A stretch of 38,090 nucleotides of DNA from Candidatus Fermentibacterota bacterium (GCA_016928395.1 JAFGKV010000225.1:1-38090), one strand, 5' to 3'. Positions 1 through 8,522 are shown, counted from the first letter of the stretch. Numbers and translations: made by a program. The notes: a model not told the origin generated them from the letters alone.

Positions 1-97
1 GTCGCGCCCCGCGTGGGCGCGTGGATTGAAACACACCATAGCAGGGTAGCTGAGGATGAAAGGAGGTCGCGCCCCGCGTGGGCGCGTGGATTTGTTC
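1..97 (+). CRISPR. Leader-distal end of a type I-C-like CRISPR array
   Basis: A 32-base repeat at 1-32 begins GTCGCGCCCCGCGTG and ends GTGGATTGAAAC, the form typical of type I-C arrays. It is followed by a 33-base spacer (33-65) and a second repeat from 66. The second copy matches the first exactly for 27 bases (66-92) and then diverges in its last five bases (TGTTC in place of GAAAC). A degenerate 3' end is what is usually seen at the leader-distal end of an array, so the leader and any cas genes should lie off the left edge. The repeat has an internal hairpin (CGCGCCC...GGGCGCG with one offset). Only one complete spacer is visible, so the array size is unknown. Confidence 0.88.
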
Positions 98-664
98 CTT
101 CTAGAGTCAAATCTTCAATCTACAATCATCTGTCCCGCGTCCTTGGCAGTGGCCCCCGTGGCCGGCTCTCTCCGCGCGGCCTGGATTCCCCGAACGCGTC
201 GGGCAATGACAGGGGAGCGAGTGGAGGCCGACCTGCCGTATGCCGTGTGCGCGCCATTGAGGGGGTCAGGTGAGCGACTAATGGACGTTACTGCAAGAAG
301 TGCCTCGCGGGGCGAAGGGGATGCCGAAGTCGAGGGCACTGTGCCACGAGGACCAGGATTGGACGCACCCGGAACCCTCAGAATGGAGGTGATCGCTCCT
401 ACCAAGCTGTCAAATCGAAACCGGCGACTCTGTCCAAGATGAAACCGGTGCTGACCGAGGCTGCCCGATCGATCCTCGACTCATGGCGTCCGTAATGCAC
501 GTTCTGCAGCAACGTCCCGTAGTTTGTAGTTCCCAGGCCCGTTTCCAGCCTCCGGGGCGAGGAAGCACGGCGCACGAAGAGTCTCGCGCGTGCTGACACG
601 AAGCTGCCTGATGATTGCGAGGGGTCCCCGACCGGGCACCCAAACGCCCCGGTCGCCACGCCTA
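98..664. other. Gene-free stretch after the CRISPR array
   Basis: I see no convincing gene here. Open frames on both strands are short, overlap one another and give arginine/proline/serine-rich translations with no recognisable motif. No tRNA, terminator-like hairpin with a T tract or insertion-sequence end was recognised. Confidence 0.5.
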
Positions 665-694
665 TTGACGCGATGGTACTAGAATAGTATCATC
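665..694 (+). promoter_or_regulatory. hicAB promoter with overlapping operator palindrome
   Basis: A -35 box TTGACG (665-670) and a -10 box TATCAT (688-693) are separated by 17 bases. An inverted repeat, GATGGTACTA (672-681) and TAGTATCATC (685-694), with a three-base centre and one mismatch, covers the spacer and the -10 box. HicB family antitoxins commonly repress their own promoter, so this is the likely operator. The predicted transcription start, about seven bases after the -10 box, falls on the A of the hicA start codon at 700, and no Shine-Dalgarno sequence precedes it. Confidence 0.6.
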
Positions 695-699
695 GTGTC

Positions 700-894
700 A
701 TGCCACCCAAGATCCGAGATCTCATTCGGGACCTGAAGACCGCCGGGTTCGTGGACCGAGGCGGGAAAGGAAGTCACCGCAACTTCACGCATCTCAGGAG
801 AGCGAAGGTCACCCTGAGCGGCAGACTCGGCGATGATGCGAAGCCCTACCAGGTGCGGGATGTGCGGAAGGCAATCGAGGAAGTGAAGGAATGA
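700..894 (+). CDS. hicA: HicA family mRNA interferase toxin
   Basis: This 64-residue protein has the length and layout of HicA toxins, small double-stranded-RNA-binding-fold ribonucleases that cleave mRNA. The N-terminal helix (KIRDLIRDLKTAGFV) is followed by the signature G-K-G-S-H-R with the catalytic histidine at H26, and a C-terminal GDDAKPYQVRDVRKAI helix. The ATG at 700 is the only reasonable start; it has no ribosome-binding site and seems to coincide with the transcription start. The stop overlaps the start of the next gene by four bases (ATGA), which implies translational coupling to the antitoxin. Toxin first, antitoxin second is the usual hicAB order. Identification is strong from motif and context. 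Confidence 0.9.
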   Translation: MPPKIRDLIRDLKTAGFVDRGGKGSHRNFTHLRRAKVTLSGRLGDDAKPYQVRDVRKAIEEVKE

Positions 895-1415
895 AACGGA
901 GCGACAGATACCTGAAGATCGTGGAGTGGTCGCCAGAGGACGAGTGCTATGTGGGCACCTGCCCGGGTTTGATGCTGGGCGGCGTACATGGAGACGACGA
1001 GGCCGCAGTGTACGCTGAGTTGTGCGACGTGGTCCGGGAGTGGATGCGCATCTACGAGGAAGATGGCGAGCCGCTGCCGGCTCCCACGGCAGGGAGGGAG
1101 TACTCGGGACGGTTCGTGCTCCGTGCCGGCCGCGAGCTGCACAAGGAATTGGCTACACGGGCAATGCGTCTAGGCGAGAGCCTGAACACTTACTGCGTGA
1201 AGGCGCTGGAGGCCAGGGTGCATGAAGCCCTAACTCCGCGTCGCGCGCGAGTCGTGAGGCATCGAAGCGTAGTTCCGCAGGGCGCTGGTGGTCGGGGGAC
1301 ACGTCTCGGGGACGTTGGTTCTGAAGTTACCGAACGAGACCCTGCAGGAGTGGAGCTGCAGGGGCGGTCTGGGCACGCAGGCAAGACGGAGACTTGCGCG
1401 CAACGAGATCGATGA
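891..1415 (+). CDS. hicB: HicB family antitoxin, with unusual C-terminal extension
   Basis: Residues 1-70 form the HicB RNase-H-like fold (ECYVGTCPGLMLGGVHGDD is the conserved core) and residues about 85-112 a ribbon-helix-helix DNA-binding segment (GRFVLRAGRELHKELATRAM, then SLNTYCVKALE). It should bind and neutralise HicA and repress the operon at the palindrome upstream. It overlaps hicA by four bases. The recognisable protein ends near residue 113; the remaining 60 residues are arginine/glycine-rich, resemble no HicB sequence I know, and look like read-through into intergenic DNA after loss of the native stop. Alternatively the extension is real in this lineage. Family call is firm, the C-terminal boundary is not. 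Confidence 0.85.
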   Translation: MKRSDRYLKIVEWSPEDECYVGTCPGLMLGGVHGDDEAAVYAELCDVVREWMRIYEEDGEPLPAPTAGREYSGRFVLRAGRELHKELATRAMRLGESLNTYCVKALEARVHEALTPRRARVVRHRSVVPQGAGGRGTRLGDVGSEVTERDPAGVELQGRSGHAGKTETCAQRDR

Positions 1416-1633
1416 GTGCGCGCCGATAGGTGCCGAAGGAGAATCTGAGCATGCGGGGTCAGCGTACCAGGGGACCGCAACGGGTTTCTTTCGACTTGTG
1501 ACACAAAGACTTCCTTTCGTACCGGCACACGCCCGTCTTCCAACACCCTCCCGGTCAGGGCTTCCGCGCTCGATGGCAACTCCCTCGAGATCTGACGTCG
1601 CCGGCGGCTTCCGGCCATGGACATCGGTGGTGG

Positions 1634-1689
1634 TTGACTGGGGATAGGCTGTAAGATATTCTATTACGGTACTTGGAGAGGAGGTCATT
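1634..1689 (+). promoter_or_regulatory. Promoter and ribosome-binding site of the RHH/PIN module
   Basis: TTGACT (1634-1639) and TATTCT (1657-1662) are separated by 17 bases and could be the -35 and -10 boxes. The -10 lies in an imperfect palindromic AT-rich stretch (GTAAGATATTCTATTAC, 1651-1667) that could be the antitoxin operator. A strong Shine-Dalgarno sequence, GGAGAGGAGG (1675-1684), precedes the ATG at 1690. Confidence 0.5.
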
Positions 1690-1908
1690 ATGAGAAGCAC
1701 AATCACCATCAGCATTCCTGAGGACGTGCGGGAGGAATTGGACCGTGTGGCCACTGCAGAAGGCGTTTCCCGCAGCGACATCGTCCGGGAGTCCGTTCGC
1801 GACTACCTCTTCGTCCGACAGTTCCGATCCCTCCGAACGCGCATGATGCCCAAGGCTGCACGAAGGGGTGTTCACACCGATCAGGATGTGTTTGACCGCG
1901 TGTCATGA
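1690..1908 (+). CDS. Ribbon-helix-helix (CopG/VapB-like) antitoxin
   Basis: This 72-residue protein starts with the ribbon-helix-helix pattern: beta strand STITISIPEDVREELDRVA, a turn, and a second helix VSRSDIVRESVRDYLF. Such proteins dimerise to bind DNA and use the C-terminal tail (here residues 46-72, basic then acidic) to block a partner toxin. It is preceded by a strong ribosome-binding site and its stop overlaps the start of the PIN-domain gene (ATGA at 1905-1908), so the two form a type II TA module. I cannot assign a precise antitoxin subfamily. Confidence 0.82.
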   Translation: MRSTITISIPEDVREELDRVATAEGVSRSDIVRESVRDYLFVRQFRSLRTRMMPKAARRGVHTDQDVFDRVS

Positions 1909-2318
1909 AGATCGTCCTGGACACCAACGTGCTGGTGGCGGCGTTCATCGCTCGCGGGACCTGCCACGAGGTATTGGAACACTGCATGGTCCACCACGAG
2001 GTGGTGGTCTCCACCCAGATACTCGACGAATTGCAGGAAGTCCTCATGCGCAAGTTCGACTACAGCCAGGCAGAGACGCACGCGGTAGTCGATCTGCTGC
2101 AGACGCGGGTCTTCTGTGTCACCCCGGCTCCCATGCCACTCCAAGTGTGCCGGGATCCTGATGACGATGTGATCCTGGCGACGGCTCTGTGCGGTAGATG
2201 TACGGTCATCGTGACGGGCGACACAGACCTGACCGACCTCGGCCGATACGAGGGCATCACCATCCTGACTCCGCGGGACTTCTGGGCGTTCGAGCAGGAG
2301 TTCGGGGGAACTTCGTGA
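1905..2318 (+). CDS. PIN-domain ribonuclease toxin (type II TA toxin)
   Basis: The 137-residue protein has the PIN-domain acidic pattern: KIVLDTNVLVAAF at the N terminus with D6, a glutamate in the STQILDELQEVL helix, DPDDDVILATAL near residue 86-97 and VTGDTDLTDLG near residue 104-114. These carboxylates bind Mg2+ for RNA cleavage. The sequence is closest in style to the group annotated as 'putative toxin-antitoxin system toxin component, PIN family' rather than classical VapC. It is coupled to the RHH antitoxin by a four-base overlap. All expected acidic residues are present, so the toxin looks intact. Confidence 0.87.
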   Translation: MKIVLDTNVLVAAFIARGTCHEVLEHCMVHHEVVVSTQILDELQEVLMRKFDYSQAETHAVVDLLQTRVFCVTPAPMPLQVCRDPDDDVILATALCGRCTVIVTGDTDLTDLGRYEGITILTPRDFWAFEQEFGGTS

Positions 2319-2490
2319 GCCGCGAGCGGGGGTAACAGCCTGATCCGAGAAGAGGGTGGTCTTCGCCTTGCGGAACAAGCAGAGCGGGGGCTGAGAGTGG
2401 GGTCGTGTAGTGCATTGTGGGATTCGAGGTACGGGGATGAAAATCGGATTGAGGCCGCAGTGAGGAGACGGGGGAGGGGACGCCGGTTCC
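2319..2490. other. Short intergenic stretch, no feature seen
   Basis: No gene or clear terminator is visible between the PIN-domain gene and the ATPase remnant. Confidence 0.4.
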
Positions 2491-2661
2491 GAACTGGAAA
2501 CGTCGTCGGATGAGGACCTTCGCCGCCTCGTACACGACAATGACGTGTTCGCACGTACTAGCCCCGAACACACGCTGCGTTTGGTGAAGGCCCTGCAGGC
2601 CAACGGCGAGGTTGTGGCCATGACGGGCGATGGTGTGAACGACGTCCCTGCGTTCGCGTAG
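2491..2661 (+). pseudogene. Remnant of a P-type cation-transporting ATPase
   Basis: Reading + from 2491 gives [20 protein letters not shown], then [20 protein letters not shown] and [14 protein letters not shown] before a TAG at 2659. This is the P-domain/hinge of a calcium- or cation-pumping P-type ATPase, including the invariant TGDGVND. A complete ATPase has about 900 residues; only about 55 remain, with no start codon and no downstream transmembrane region, so this is a fragment. Its 3' end runs directly into a fragment of an FG-GAP protein on the other strand. Recognition of the TGDGVND block is firm; the upstream boundary is uncertain. Confidence 0.82.
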
Positions 2662-3201
2662 AGCACAGTGTGGATATCGCCCCACTGCGCACTCGATATG
2701 GATATGGCCATATCCATATCCCCATCACCGTCGACGTCGCCGAAGCTCGCCACACCGATCTCAACACAGAGACACGCTGCGCTCCAGGCATAGCGGAGGG
2801 TCCGGAGAATCGCCGCAGGTCAGGAACAGCTCCGGACGACCATTGCCATTGAGATCCGTCACCGCCACAAACCAGCGTGTCGCCCATTCCTCCTCCGGTT
2901 CTGTCGGCACCTCAAGCTGGATGTCCCCCGACCACTCCAGCCTCCGTTCCCAGGCGTCGTCACCCGGCAGCCCCGTCCCGCGGTAGATCTCGACTTTACC
3001 ATCCTGGGTCGTGAACACCATGTCGTCGATGCCGTCGCCGTCGATGTCGCCCGCATCCACCGACCAGGCGCGATGGGTGTAGAGCCCCCCCATGGAGAAC
3101 ACCCGATCATCCCGCACCCAGTCAGACGCCGTGGGTTGAGCTGCAGCGCTGGCGGTCAAGAGCGACAGACCGACCACCATGATGCCGATTCGTTGCCACA
3201 T
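2653..3201 (-). pseudogene. Frameshifted and truncated secreted FG-GAP/VCBS repeat protein
   Basis: From an ATG at 3201, preceded by a good ribosome-binding site (AAGGAGG), the frame encodes a signal peptide (residues 1-21, ending ASAAAQ) and FG-GAP repeats with Ca2+-binding-like DIDGDGIDDMV and DLNGNGRPELF motifs. The frame closes at 2761. The repeats resume in another frame as ASFGDVDGDGDMDMAI, so a single frameshift lies near 2790-2810. The second part continues to about 2653 where it collides with the P-type ATPase remnant on the opposite strand and loses its C terminus. Intact members of this type are several hundred residues long and form beta-propellers. A sequencing error could explain the frameshift but not the truncation. 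Confidence 0.75.
2695..2720. repeat. Perfect 26-base palindrome inside the FG-GAP remnant
   Basis: The bases 2695-2720 read GATATGGATATGG then its exact reverse complement, with no spacer. It translates (minus strand) as part of a DMDMAIS stretch of an FG-GAP repeat, so codon usage alone could have produced it. Confidence 0.7.
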
Positions 3202-3240
3202 GACAACCTCCTTCCCAGCGGGAAGACCTGACCCGGTCCT

Positions 3241-5943
3241 TCAGCGCATCAGCACCACCCGCTGGGTTTGCTCTTGCCCGTTCCAGCACAACCGAAGAAC
3301 GTAGACGCCTTGTGGGAGCAGGGAGGCGCCGCGCACCGTGTTCCACTCCAGGCGATGTGAACCGGCAGCCAGGCGTCCGTGTGCCAGCACCGCACGTTCC
3401 CTTCCACTGAGATCGAAGACCGACAGGCGAACAGGCCCGGCTTCGGGGATCGTGAAGCTAACGCTCACCTTCCCGGCAGTCGGGTTCGGCGCGACGCCGG
3501 ACAGCGTGAATTCAGTTGGGTCGGGCGAAGGCCCGGAACCTGATGCCGGTCCCACGGGGAGGATCGTGCGCCAATCCAGCAGGTTGCCAAATATGGATGG
3601 GCATTGGAACCAGAGGACGGCGTCACCCGGCCTCCATCCGACGGTGGTGAACGTGCCCTGGTAGTCGCACCAACTGAGCTGTTGCAGCGGCACGTCCAGC
3701 GTGTCACCGCCGGGCGTGAGGATGGTGAGCAGCGGCGGGTAGGGAGAGTCACAGTGGGAGTTCCAGTAGACGTCGACATCGACCTGCGTCCCCGTGTCCG
3801 GTTCCGCCGGGGTGAGGGTGAAGGAGAGCGAACCCACATACTTCCGCTCCGCGAAGTAGTTCCGTGGCATGGGGTTGAGGAGCGATTGGGATGCATCCCG
3901 GTACGATTCGGTCCACACAGGTGGCGCTGGTGGAGCCGAACCGGTGAGGAGCCCTCGCCACGCTTCGTCGGTCATCCGCTCATCGTACGGCACCGTGAAC
4001 TCGTAGTAGGGAACGTGCACGCCGCGAGTAAGCACTATCACGTCCGCACGGCGAACTGCCACCAGCATCACCCATGGATAGCCGACGCCTTCTTCAAGGG
4101 CCTGGAAAGTGACAAGGTCCGTGTGCACATCGGCGATTACCGGGGTCTGCGCTATCTCCTCCCAGTCAGGTTCGCCGGGGTGAAGCCATTCCTCCTCCAC
4201 CGAGATGATGACCTGCAGACTGGCACCGATGGCACCCAGGAGCCCATCCTGCGCGGGAGAGAGCTGCCCATCCGTCAACTCAAGCAACGATATCTCCCGC
4301 AGGTCGCGGCACAACGCGCCGAGGCGCGCCAGCCTCTCCGCTTCCAGTGGGCCAAGTAACCCAAGACCGCTGAGCCCTGAATGGGTATACTCGGCCAACG
4401 CCGCAAGCCTCGCCCAGAGGTAAGGATTGGGCTCGACATAGTTAAGGAGGAGTGCCGCTCCGGGCGGAGCACATAGCGCGTATGACTGCTTCGCATACAG
4501 GATCGTGTCATGGCGCAGCTCTCCCCAGCTCATGAGCGACGTTGACAGCTCCCTATCCGACCAGGCGGGATTGGTCATGAACACCGGCCACCCTTCGCCT
4601 TTCTCGAAGAGGAGCGGCATGAGGGAGTAGAGCCAGTTGTAGTAGAGGTTCCCGGCCCATGTCGAGTCTGAGACCGATGCCATGTACTCCCGCATGGAGT
4701 CGAGCTGCGCTACGTACTGCGGATCGGTGAACTCGCCGTAGACCTCATCGAGAATCTCCCGGGCGCGATCGCAGCCTAAGGACGCCATGATGTCCAGTCC
4801 GCGAGGTGTGGTTCGCACGCAATGAGGGAAGACGACCTGCTCGAAAACGTAGGAGTCGGGGATGAATCGCTGCCCCATGAGACGCATCCCCAGGAATGAG
4901 GCATTGGCGATCTGCGGGCCGGCGAACTCCTCCCGTGCCTGGTCAATGAACTGGCCCAAGAGCACCACGTCTGCCAGATCGGCCACGCTCAGGTCCGCCA
5001 GGGGAGCCCCGTAGACCGTCTCAGCAAGGGTCTCATACTGCTGGGGCGTCACGTCATCCGACCGCCCCACGAAGAACACTGTCGGCCAGTAGATGGCGTG
5101 CCAGTCGGTTTGAGTCTGTGAATGCAGTGCCATATCCCTGGCCAAGAGGAGAGCCGAAAGGGTGTGGTCCCGAACGAATCCGTCGGGGAACTCCTCGTCC
5201 AGCATGAAGGCCATCCTCCCGTACCACATCATTGCTCGGAAGTAGGCTGCCAGGGTATCGTTGGTGGTGTAGTGGCCCCTCACCAGGTACTGGGAGTAGT
5301 CTTCGTCATAGCTGAACGAGGGAGACATCTGCATTCCGGCGTGCTCGTAGATGAGGTTCAGCTCCTGGCTCACAAGGTTCGTAACGGAAGCCGGAGCCTG
5401 GAACGTCGAATCCAAGAGGCTTGCAGCAACACAGTGGAATGCCAGAAGCCTGGTAGCCGCGGAGAGCTCCGCGGCTGAGGACGCCTCATCGTAGGTACCC
5501 AGCGCCGCGGCGACCAAAGTGGTGTTCATGGTCTTCAGCGTGTCGAACAGATTCGTCAGTTCCGCCTTCTTAAGGATCCAGTCGAACAGCACGTGATAGG
5601 CATGCAGGAATGCGTCGGTCGAGACGAACGTGGGGACCCCGGTTTCGCGGTTTTCGTTGTAGACGTCGTACACTTCGGCCCTGCCCGGTGCCGGGATCAC
5701 GATGAAGGAGTTGGCCGCCAGCAGGGCTTTCTCCTGCTCGGTCAGCGTGAACTGGTCGGCGTTGATCACATTGGAGAGGTCGGGCTCGATCTCCCACGGG
5801 GCGACATCGGGCGTTACGGTCACCGGAATGGGCACATAGGTCCCGAACGGATTGGTCATCGGTTCGGTGATGTCCGCCAGCATGTGATCCAGCGCCCACC
5901 CAGACGCGGCCAAAACGATGATGAGAACAACTGCCGCCTTCAT
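3241..5943 (-). CDS. Secreted DUF3160 protein with FlgD-like C-terminal sorting domain
   Basis: This 900-residue protein has an N-terminal signal peptide (residues 1-18) and, from about residue 70 to 690, the DUF3160 domain, recognisable from NSFIVIPAPGRAEVYDVY, the TDAFLHAYHVLFDWIL block and the long run of helical segments. DUF3160 has no established function. Residues about 725-800 look like a beta-sandwich, and 815-900 form an Ig-like C-terminal domain (SGVAPNPTAGKVSVSF, LSVFDLSGRERAVL, GVYVLRLCW) of the kind used for export and surface attachment in FCB bacteria. The ATG at 5943 has an AAGGAGG site nine bases upstream. It lies 27 bases after the next upstream gene's stop and probably belongs to a run of secreted-protein genes on this strand. 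Confidence 0.85.
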   Translation of the reverse strand: MKAAVVLIIVLAASGWALDHMLADITEPMTNPFGTYVPIPVTVTPDVAPWEIEPDLSNVINADQFTLTEQEKALLAANSFIVIPAPGRAEVYDVYNENRETGVPTFVSTDAFLHAYHVLFDWILKKAELTNLFDTLKTMNTTLVAAALGTYDEASSAAELSAATRLLAFHCVAASLLDSTFQAPASVTNLVSQELNLIYEHAGMQMSPSFSYDEDYSQYLVRGHYTTNDTLAAYFRAMMWYGRMAFMLDEEFPDGFVRDHTLSALLLARDMALHSQTQTDWHAIYWPTVFFVGRSDDVTPQQYETLAETVYGAPLADLSVADLADVVLLGQFIDQAREEFAGPQIANASFLGMRLMGQRFIPDSYVFEQVVFPHCVRTTPRGLDIMASLGCDRAREILDEVYGEFTDPQYVAQLDSMREYMASVSDSTWAGNLYYNWLYSLMPLLFEKGEGWPVFMTNPAWSDRELSTSLMSWGELRHDTILYAKQSYALCAPPGAALLLNYVEPNPYLWARLAALAEYTHSGLSGLGLLGPLEAERLARLGALCRDLREISLLELTDGQLSPAQDGLLGAIGASLQVIISVEEEWLHPGEPDWEEIAQTPVIADVHTDLVTFQALEEGVGYPWVMLVAVRRADVIVLTRGVHVPYYEFTVPYDERMTDEAWRGLLTGSAPPAPPVWTESYRDASQSLLNPMPRNYFAERKYVGSLSFTLTPAEPDTGTQVDVDVYWNSHCDSPYPPLLTILTPGGDTLDVPLQQLSWCDYQGTFTTVGWRPGDAVLWFQCPSIFGNLLDWRTILPVGPASGSGPSPDPTEFTLSGVAPNPTAGKVSVSFTIPEAGPVRLSVFDLSGRERAVLAHGRLAAGSHRLEWNTVRGASLLPQGVYVLRLCWNGQEQTQRVVLMR

Positions 5944-5969
5944 GACGCGCCTCCTTCTTGTGGAAATCT

Positions 5970-8426
5970 TTACCTGATCAGCACCACCCTGGCCGACGCC
6001 CTCGCATCGCCTGCCTCTGCCGAACAGACGTACGTCCCGCTGGGCACGCGAAGGCCGCGGTCGTCGAGACCGTCCCAGACGAGACGGTGCGTGCCTTCCG
6101 GCAGAGGTGATGCGGCTACGATCCGGACGCGTCGTCCACCAAGGTCGAAGACCGACACATTAACCGGGCTTGGCTCCGCCAGGAACAGCCCAAACGGCGT
6201 CATCCCCGTGCTCGGGCACGGACCAACCAATCTCAGTTGCAGGCCTGCCTTCCAAGCGGGCAGCACGGGGCACCCCAACCCGGTCGACCTCGCCAGCCTC
6301 AGCGTGCCGCCCGAACGGAAACAGATGCAAGGGGCATCGTTCCCATCCAAGGCGAGAGACGTATAGTCGCCCAATTCATCCAGATCCTGAACACGCCACC
6401 CCGACTCATCGCGTTGGGCGTACCGCACTCTATGGAAGACATGGTTCTCCGGCCACGATTCAACAACCTCTGTCCTGCAGTAGCCGACATGCGGATTGCC
6501 GTTGCTGTCCAGTGCAAGGGAGGCATAGCGCCCCATGGTCCAATCATCGTACGGGATGTCGACGGTCTCGAATGTCCATTCGCCGTTCGATTTGAGGGCA
6601 TACTCGAGGCGGCCGTTCACGGAGTAGGCAACATGCGGTTGATTCGAGGCATCGACGGCCAGCGAGGCAGCATCTATCGCTCCACTCGAGTCCACCAGTC
6701 CACTGATCCATCCGGAGTCGGTCAGGTGAGCATACATGAGCGCATCGGTGCGCTGCATCCCCTCTTGCGAGACGGTGTAGCTGTACACGACGGAGGGAAT
6801 GCCAGCGAGATCAAGGGCAATTGACGGGCAACTCTGGCCGCGCTGGTCGATCAGGGACACTTCCCATCCCAGTTCGGTGGAGTGTGCGTAGAAGATCCCT
6901 GACCCGTCGAGCCCTGTGCTGATTATGTGCGGCCTGTTCATGGTGTCGACGGCAAGGTCGCACGCACCCGCGAAACCGATCTCGCTGGTGGTCCAACCGC
7001 TGTCATCGCGCACGGAGTAGCAGAGATTGCCGGGTGGAGACCAGAACGACACATGTGCACGACCATCGCCATCCTCCGCCAGTGACGAGTGCTGGCCCAC
7101 CGACTGGTTGATCAGATGTCCCATCGCGACAGTTTCATATCGCCACGAGAACCCATCCCAGAATGCATAGTCAAGATCACCACGCTCATATCCCAGCGAC
7201 CTGCAGTAGCTGACATGAGGATTACCCTCCGGATCCATGGCGAGCGAGCAGTACTCGCCCACCCCGAGGCCCTCACTGTCTGCCACTTCGAGGATCCACC
7301 CCGCGGAGTCAGGACACGCGTATTCCAGCATGCTGTGGAAGTTGTAGCCATCATAGTAGGCATAGCTGTAGACAATGCGTGGTGCACCCAAGGGATCGAG
7401 GCCTATCGAAGTACTGTGATGCGAGAGGATATCCTGGGTCCAGCAGATGGTCACGATCTCCCACGTCGAACCGACCTTCGTTGCATACTTGTGCTGCTCG
7501 CTTGCCCCAAAGCTGATGTGCGGAGTGCCATCTTCCTCAAGCACAAGCGATGTGGCGCCTCCGCTTGACCCTTCCGCTCCCACTGTCTCTTTCACCCAGA
7601 CCGATCCATCCCAGGAAGCATACTTCAGATTGCGGTGAGCCCAGTCCCAGTAGCTGATCCGGGGATACCCCTGGCTGTCCAGCGCGATCGAGCAGTACTC
7701 ACCCACCCGGTCTGACTCGTCAACTGTGTCGACCCGCCATTCGACAGCTATGCGCCATGCGTGCTTTAGGCTCTGCGCCGTGCTGTCGAAGTAGGCAACA
7801 TGAGGCGTTCCGTCCGCATCGAGCGCGAGCGATGTGTAGAACTCGGCACCTTCAGAGCCCGGTACGGCTTGGATGGTCCATCCGGAGGCGGTGAGAGCCG
7901 CAAACTTGAGCTTGTCGCCGGTCACATCACAGTAGCTGATCCGAGGGAAACCCTGATTGTCGAGGGCTACGGAGGTGGCGCTCCCCACGTCGCCTGCGCT
8001 GTCCACGGCATGGATCGACCATTGCGCACCATCCCAGAATGCGTAGCGCAGATCGCCGTTCCGGGCATCGAAGTAGCTGACATGCAGGTGATCGCCTTGA
8101 TCGATCGTCACGGACGCGTATGCCCCGACCTCGGCACTCTGGTCAACGATCTCATCATGCCATCCGGTTCCATCGCGCCAGGAGTGGTACAGACGATCGC
8201 CACCATAGATGAGGTGGGCTCGCCCCTGGCTGTCAATCGCCACGCACCGGTCAGTCGTGAGTTCGAACTCCCTGGGCCAATCGATGGTCTCAACCGCCCA
8301 GCCAAGGTCCTGAGCGATCGACGGTCGCGGAAGAGCTGTGCCGAAGAGTGCCACAGCCGCGAATATCGCTCGGCCGAGAGCCAGCCACGTGGCTCTGGCA
8401 GTTCTTGCCGTTTCTGACCGTTTCAC
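5970..8426 (-). CDS. Secreted repeat (beta-propeller-like) protein, paralog 1
   Basis: An 818-residue protein starting at a GTG (8426) with an AAGGGGG element a few bases upstream. A signal peptide ends near AQDLG (residue 38-42). The body, residues about 45-730, is built of some 13-14 units of roughly 50 residues with the pattern (S)-ALDSQGxPxISYxD...LKYAxWDGxxW, which is likely to fold as beta-propeller blades. Residues 735-818 are a FlgD-like Ig domain (VSVFDLGGRRVRIVAASPLP, then WDGLDDRGLRVPSGTYVC). The usual PNPS motif at its start is PCPS here. The neighbouring gene at 8523 is a paralog with the same architecture and a near-identical C terminus. No ligand or enzyme activity can be inferred. 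Confidence 0.82.
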   Translation of the reverse strand: MKRSETARTARATWLALGRAIFAAVALFGTALPRPSIAQDLGWAVETIDWPREFELTTDRCVAIDSQGRAHLIYGGDRLYHSWRDGTGWHDEIVDQSAEVGAYASVTIDQGDHLHVSYFDARNGDLRYAFWDGAQWSIHAVDSAGDVGSATSVALDNQGFPRISYCDVTGDKLKFAALTASGWTIQAVPGSEGAEFYTSLALDADGTPHVAYFDSTAQSLKHAWRIAVEWRVDTVDESDRVGEYCSIALDSQGYPRISYWDWAHRNLKYASWDGSVWVKETVGAEGSSGGATSLVLEEDGTPHISFGASEQHKYATKVGSTWEIVTICWTQDILSHHSTSIGLDPLGAPRIVYSYAYYDGYNFHSMLEYACPDSAGWILEVADSEGLGVGEYCSLAMDPEGNPHVSYCRSLGYERGDLDYAFWDGFSWRYETVAMGHLINQSVGQHSSLAEDGDGRAHVSFWSPPGNLCYSVRDDSGWTTSEIGFAGACDLAVDTMNRPHIISTGLDGSGIFYAHSTELGWEVSLIDQRGQSCPSIALDLAGIPSVVYSYTVSQEGMQRTDALMYAHLTDSGWISGLVDSSGAIDAASLAVDASNQPHVAYSVNGRLEYALKSNGEWTFETVDIPYDDWTMGRYASLALDSNGNPHVGYCRTEVVESWPENHVFHRVRYAQRDESGWRVQDLDELGDYTSLALDGNDAPCICFRSGGTLRLARSTGLGCPVLPAWKAGLQLRLVGPCPSTGMTPFGLFLAEPSPVNVSVFDLGGRRVRIVAASPLPEGTHRLVWDGLDDRGLRVPSGTYVCSAEAGDARASARVVLIR

Positions 8427-8522
8427 CTCAGCCCCCTTTCATCGCCTGTGCCTCGACTCAGAGCACCTGGTAGGAACACTGAGCCAACAGTCAAGACGGC
8501 GCTCCCAGTGAACACCCATCCC

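Noticed and set aside
1881-2753. 290-residue minus-strand frame
   Set aside because: It only looks long because the FG-GAP remnant reads on antisense to the ATPase fragment and the PIN-domain gene; only 2653-2753 is related to a real gene.
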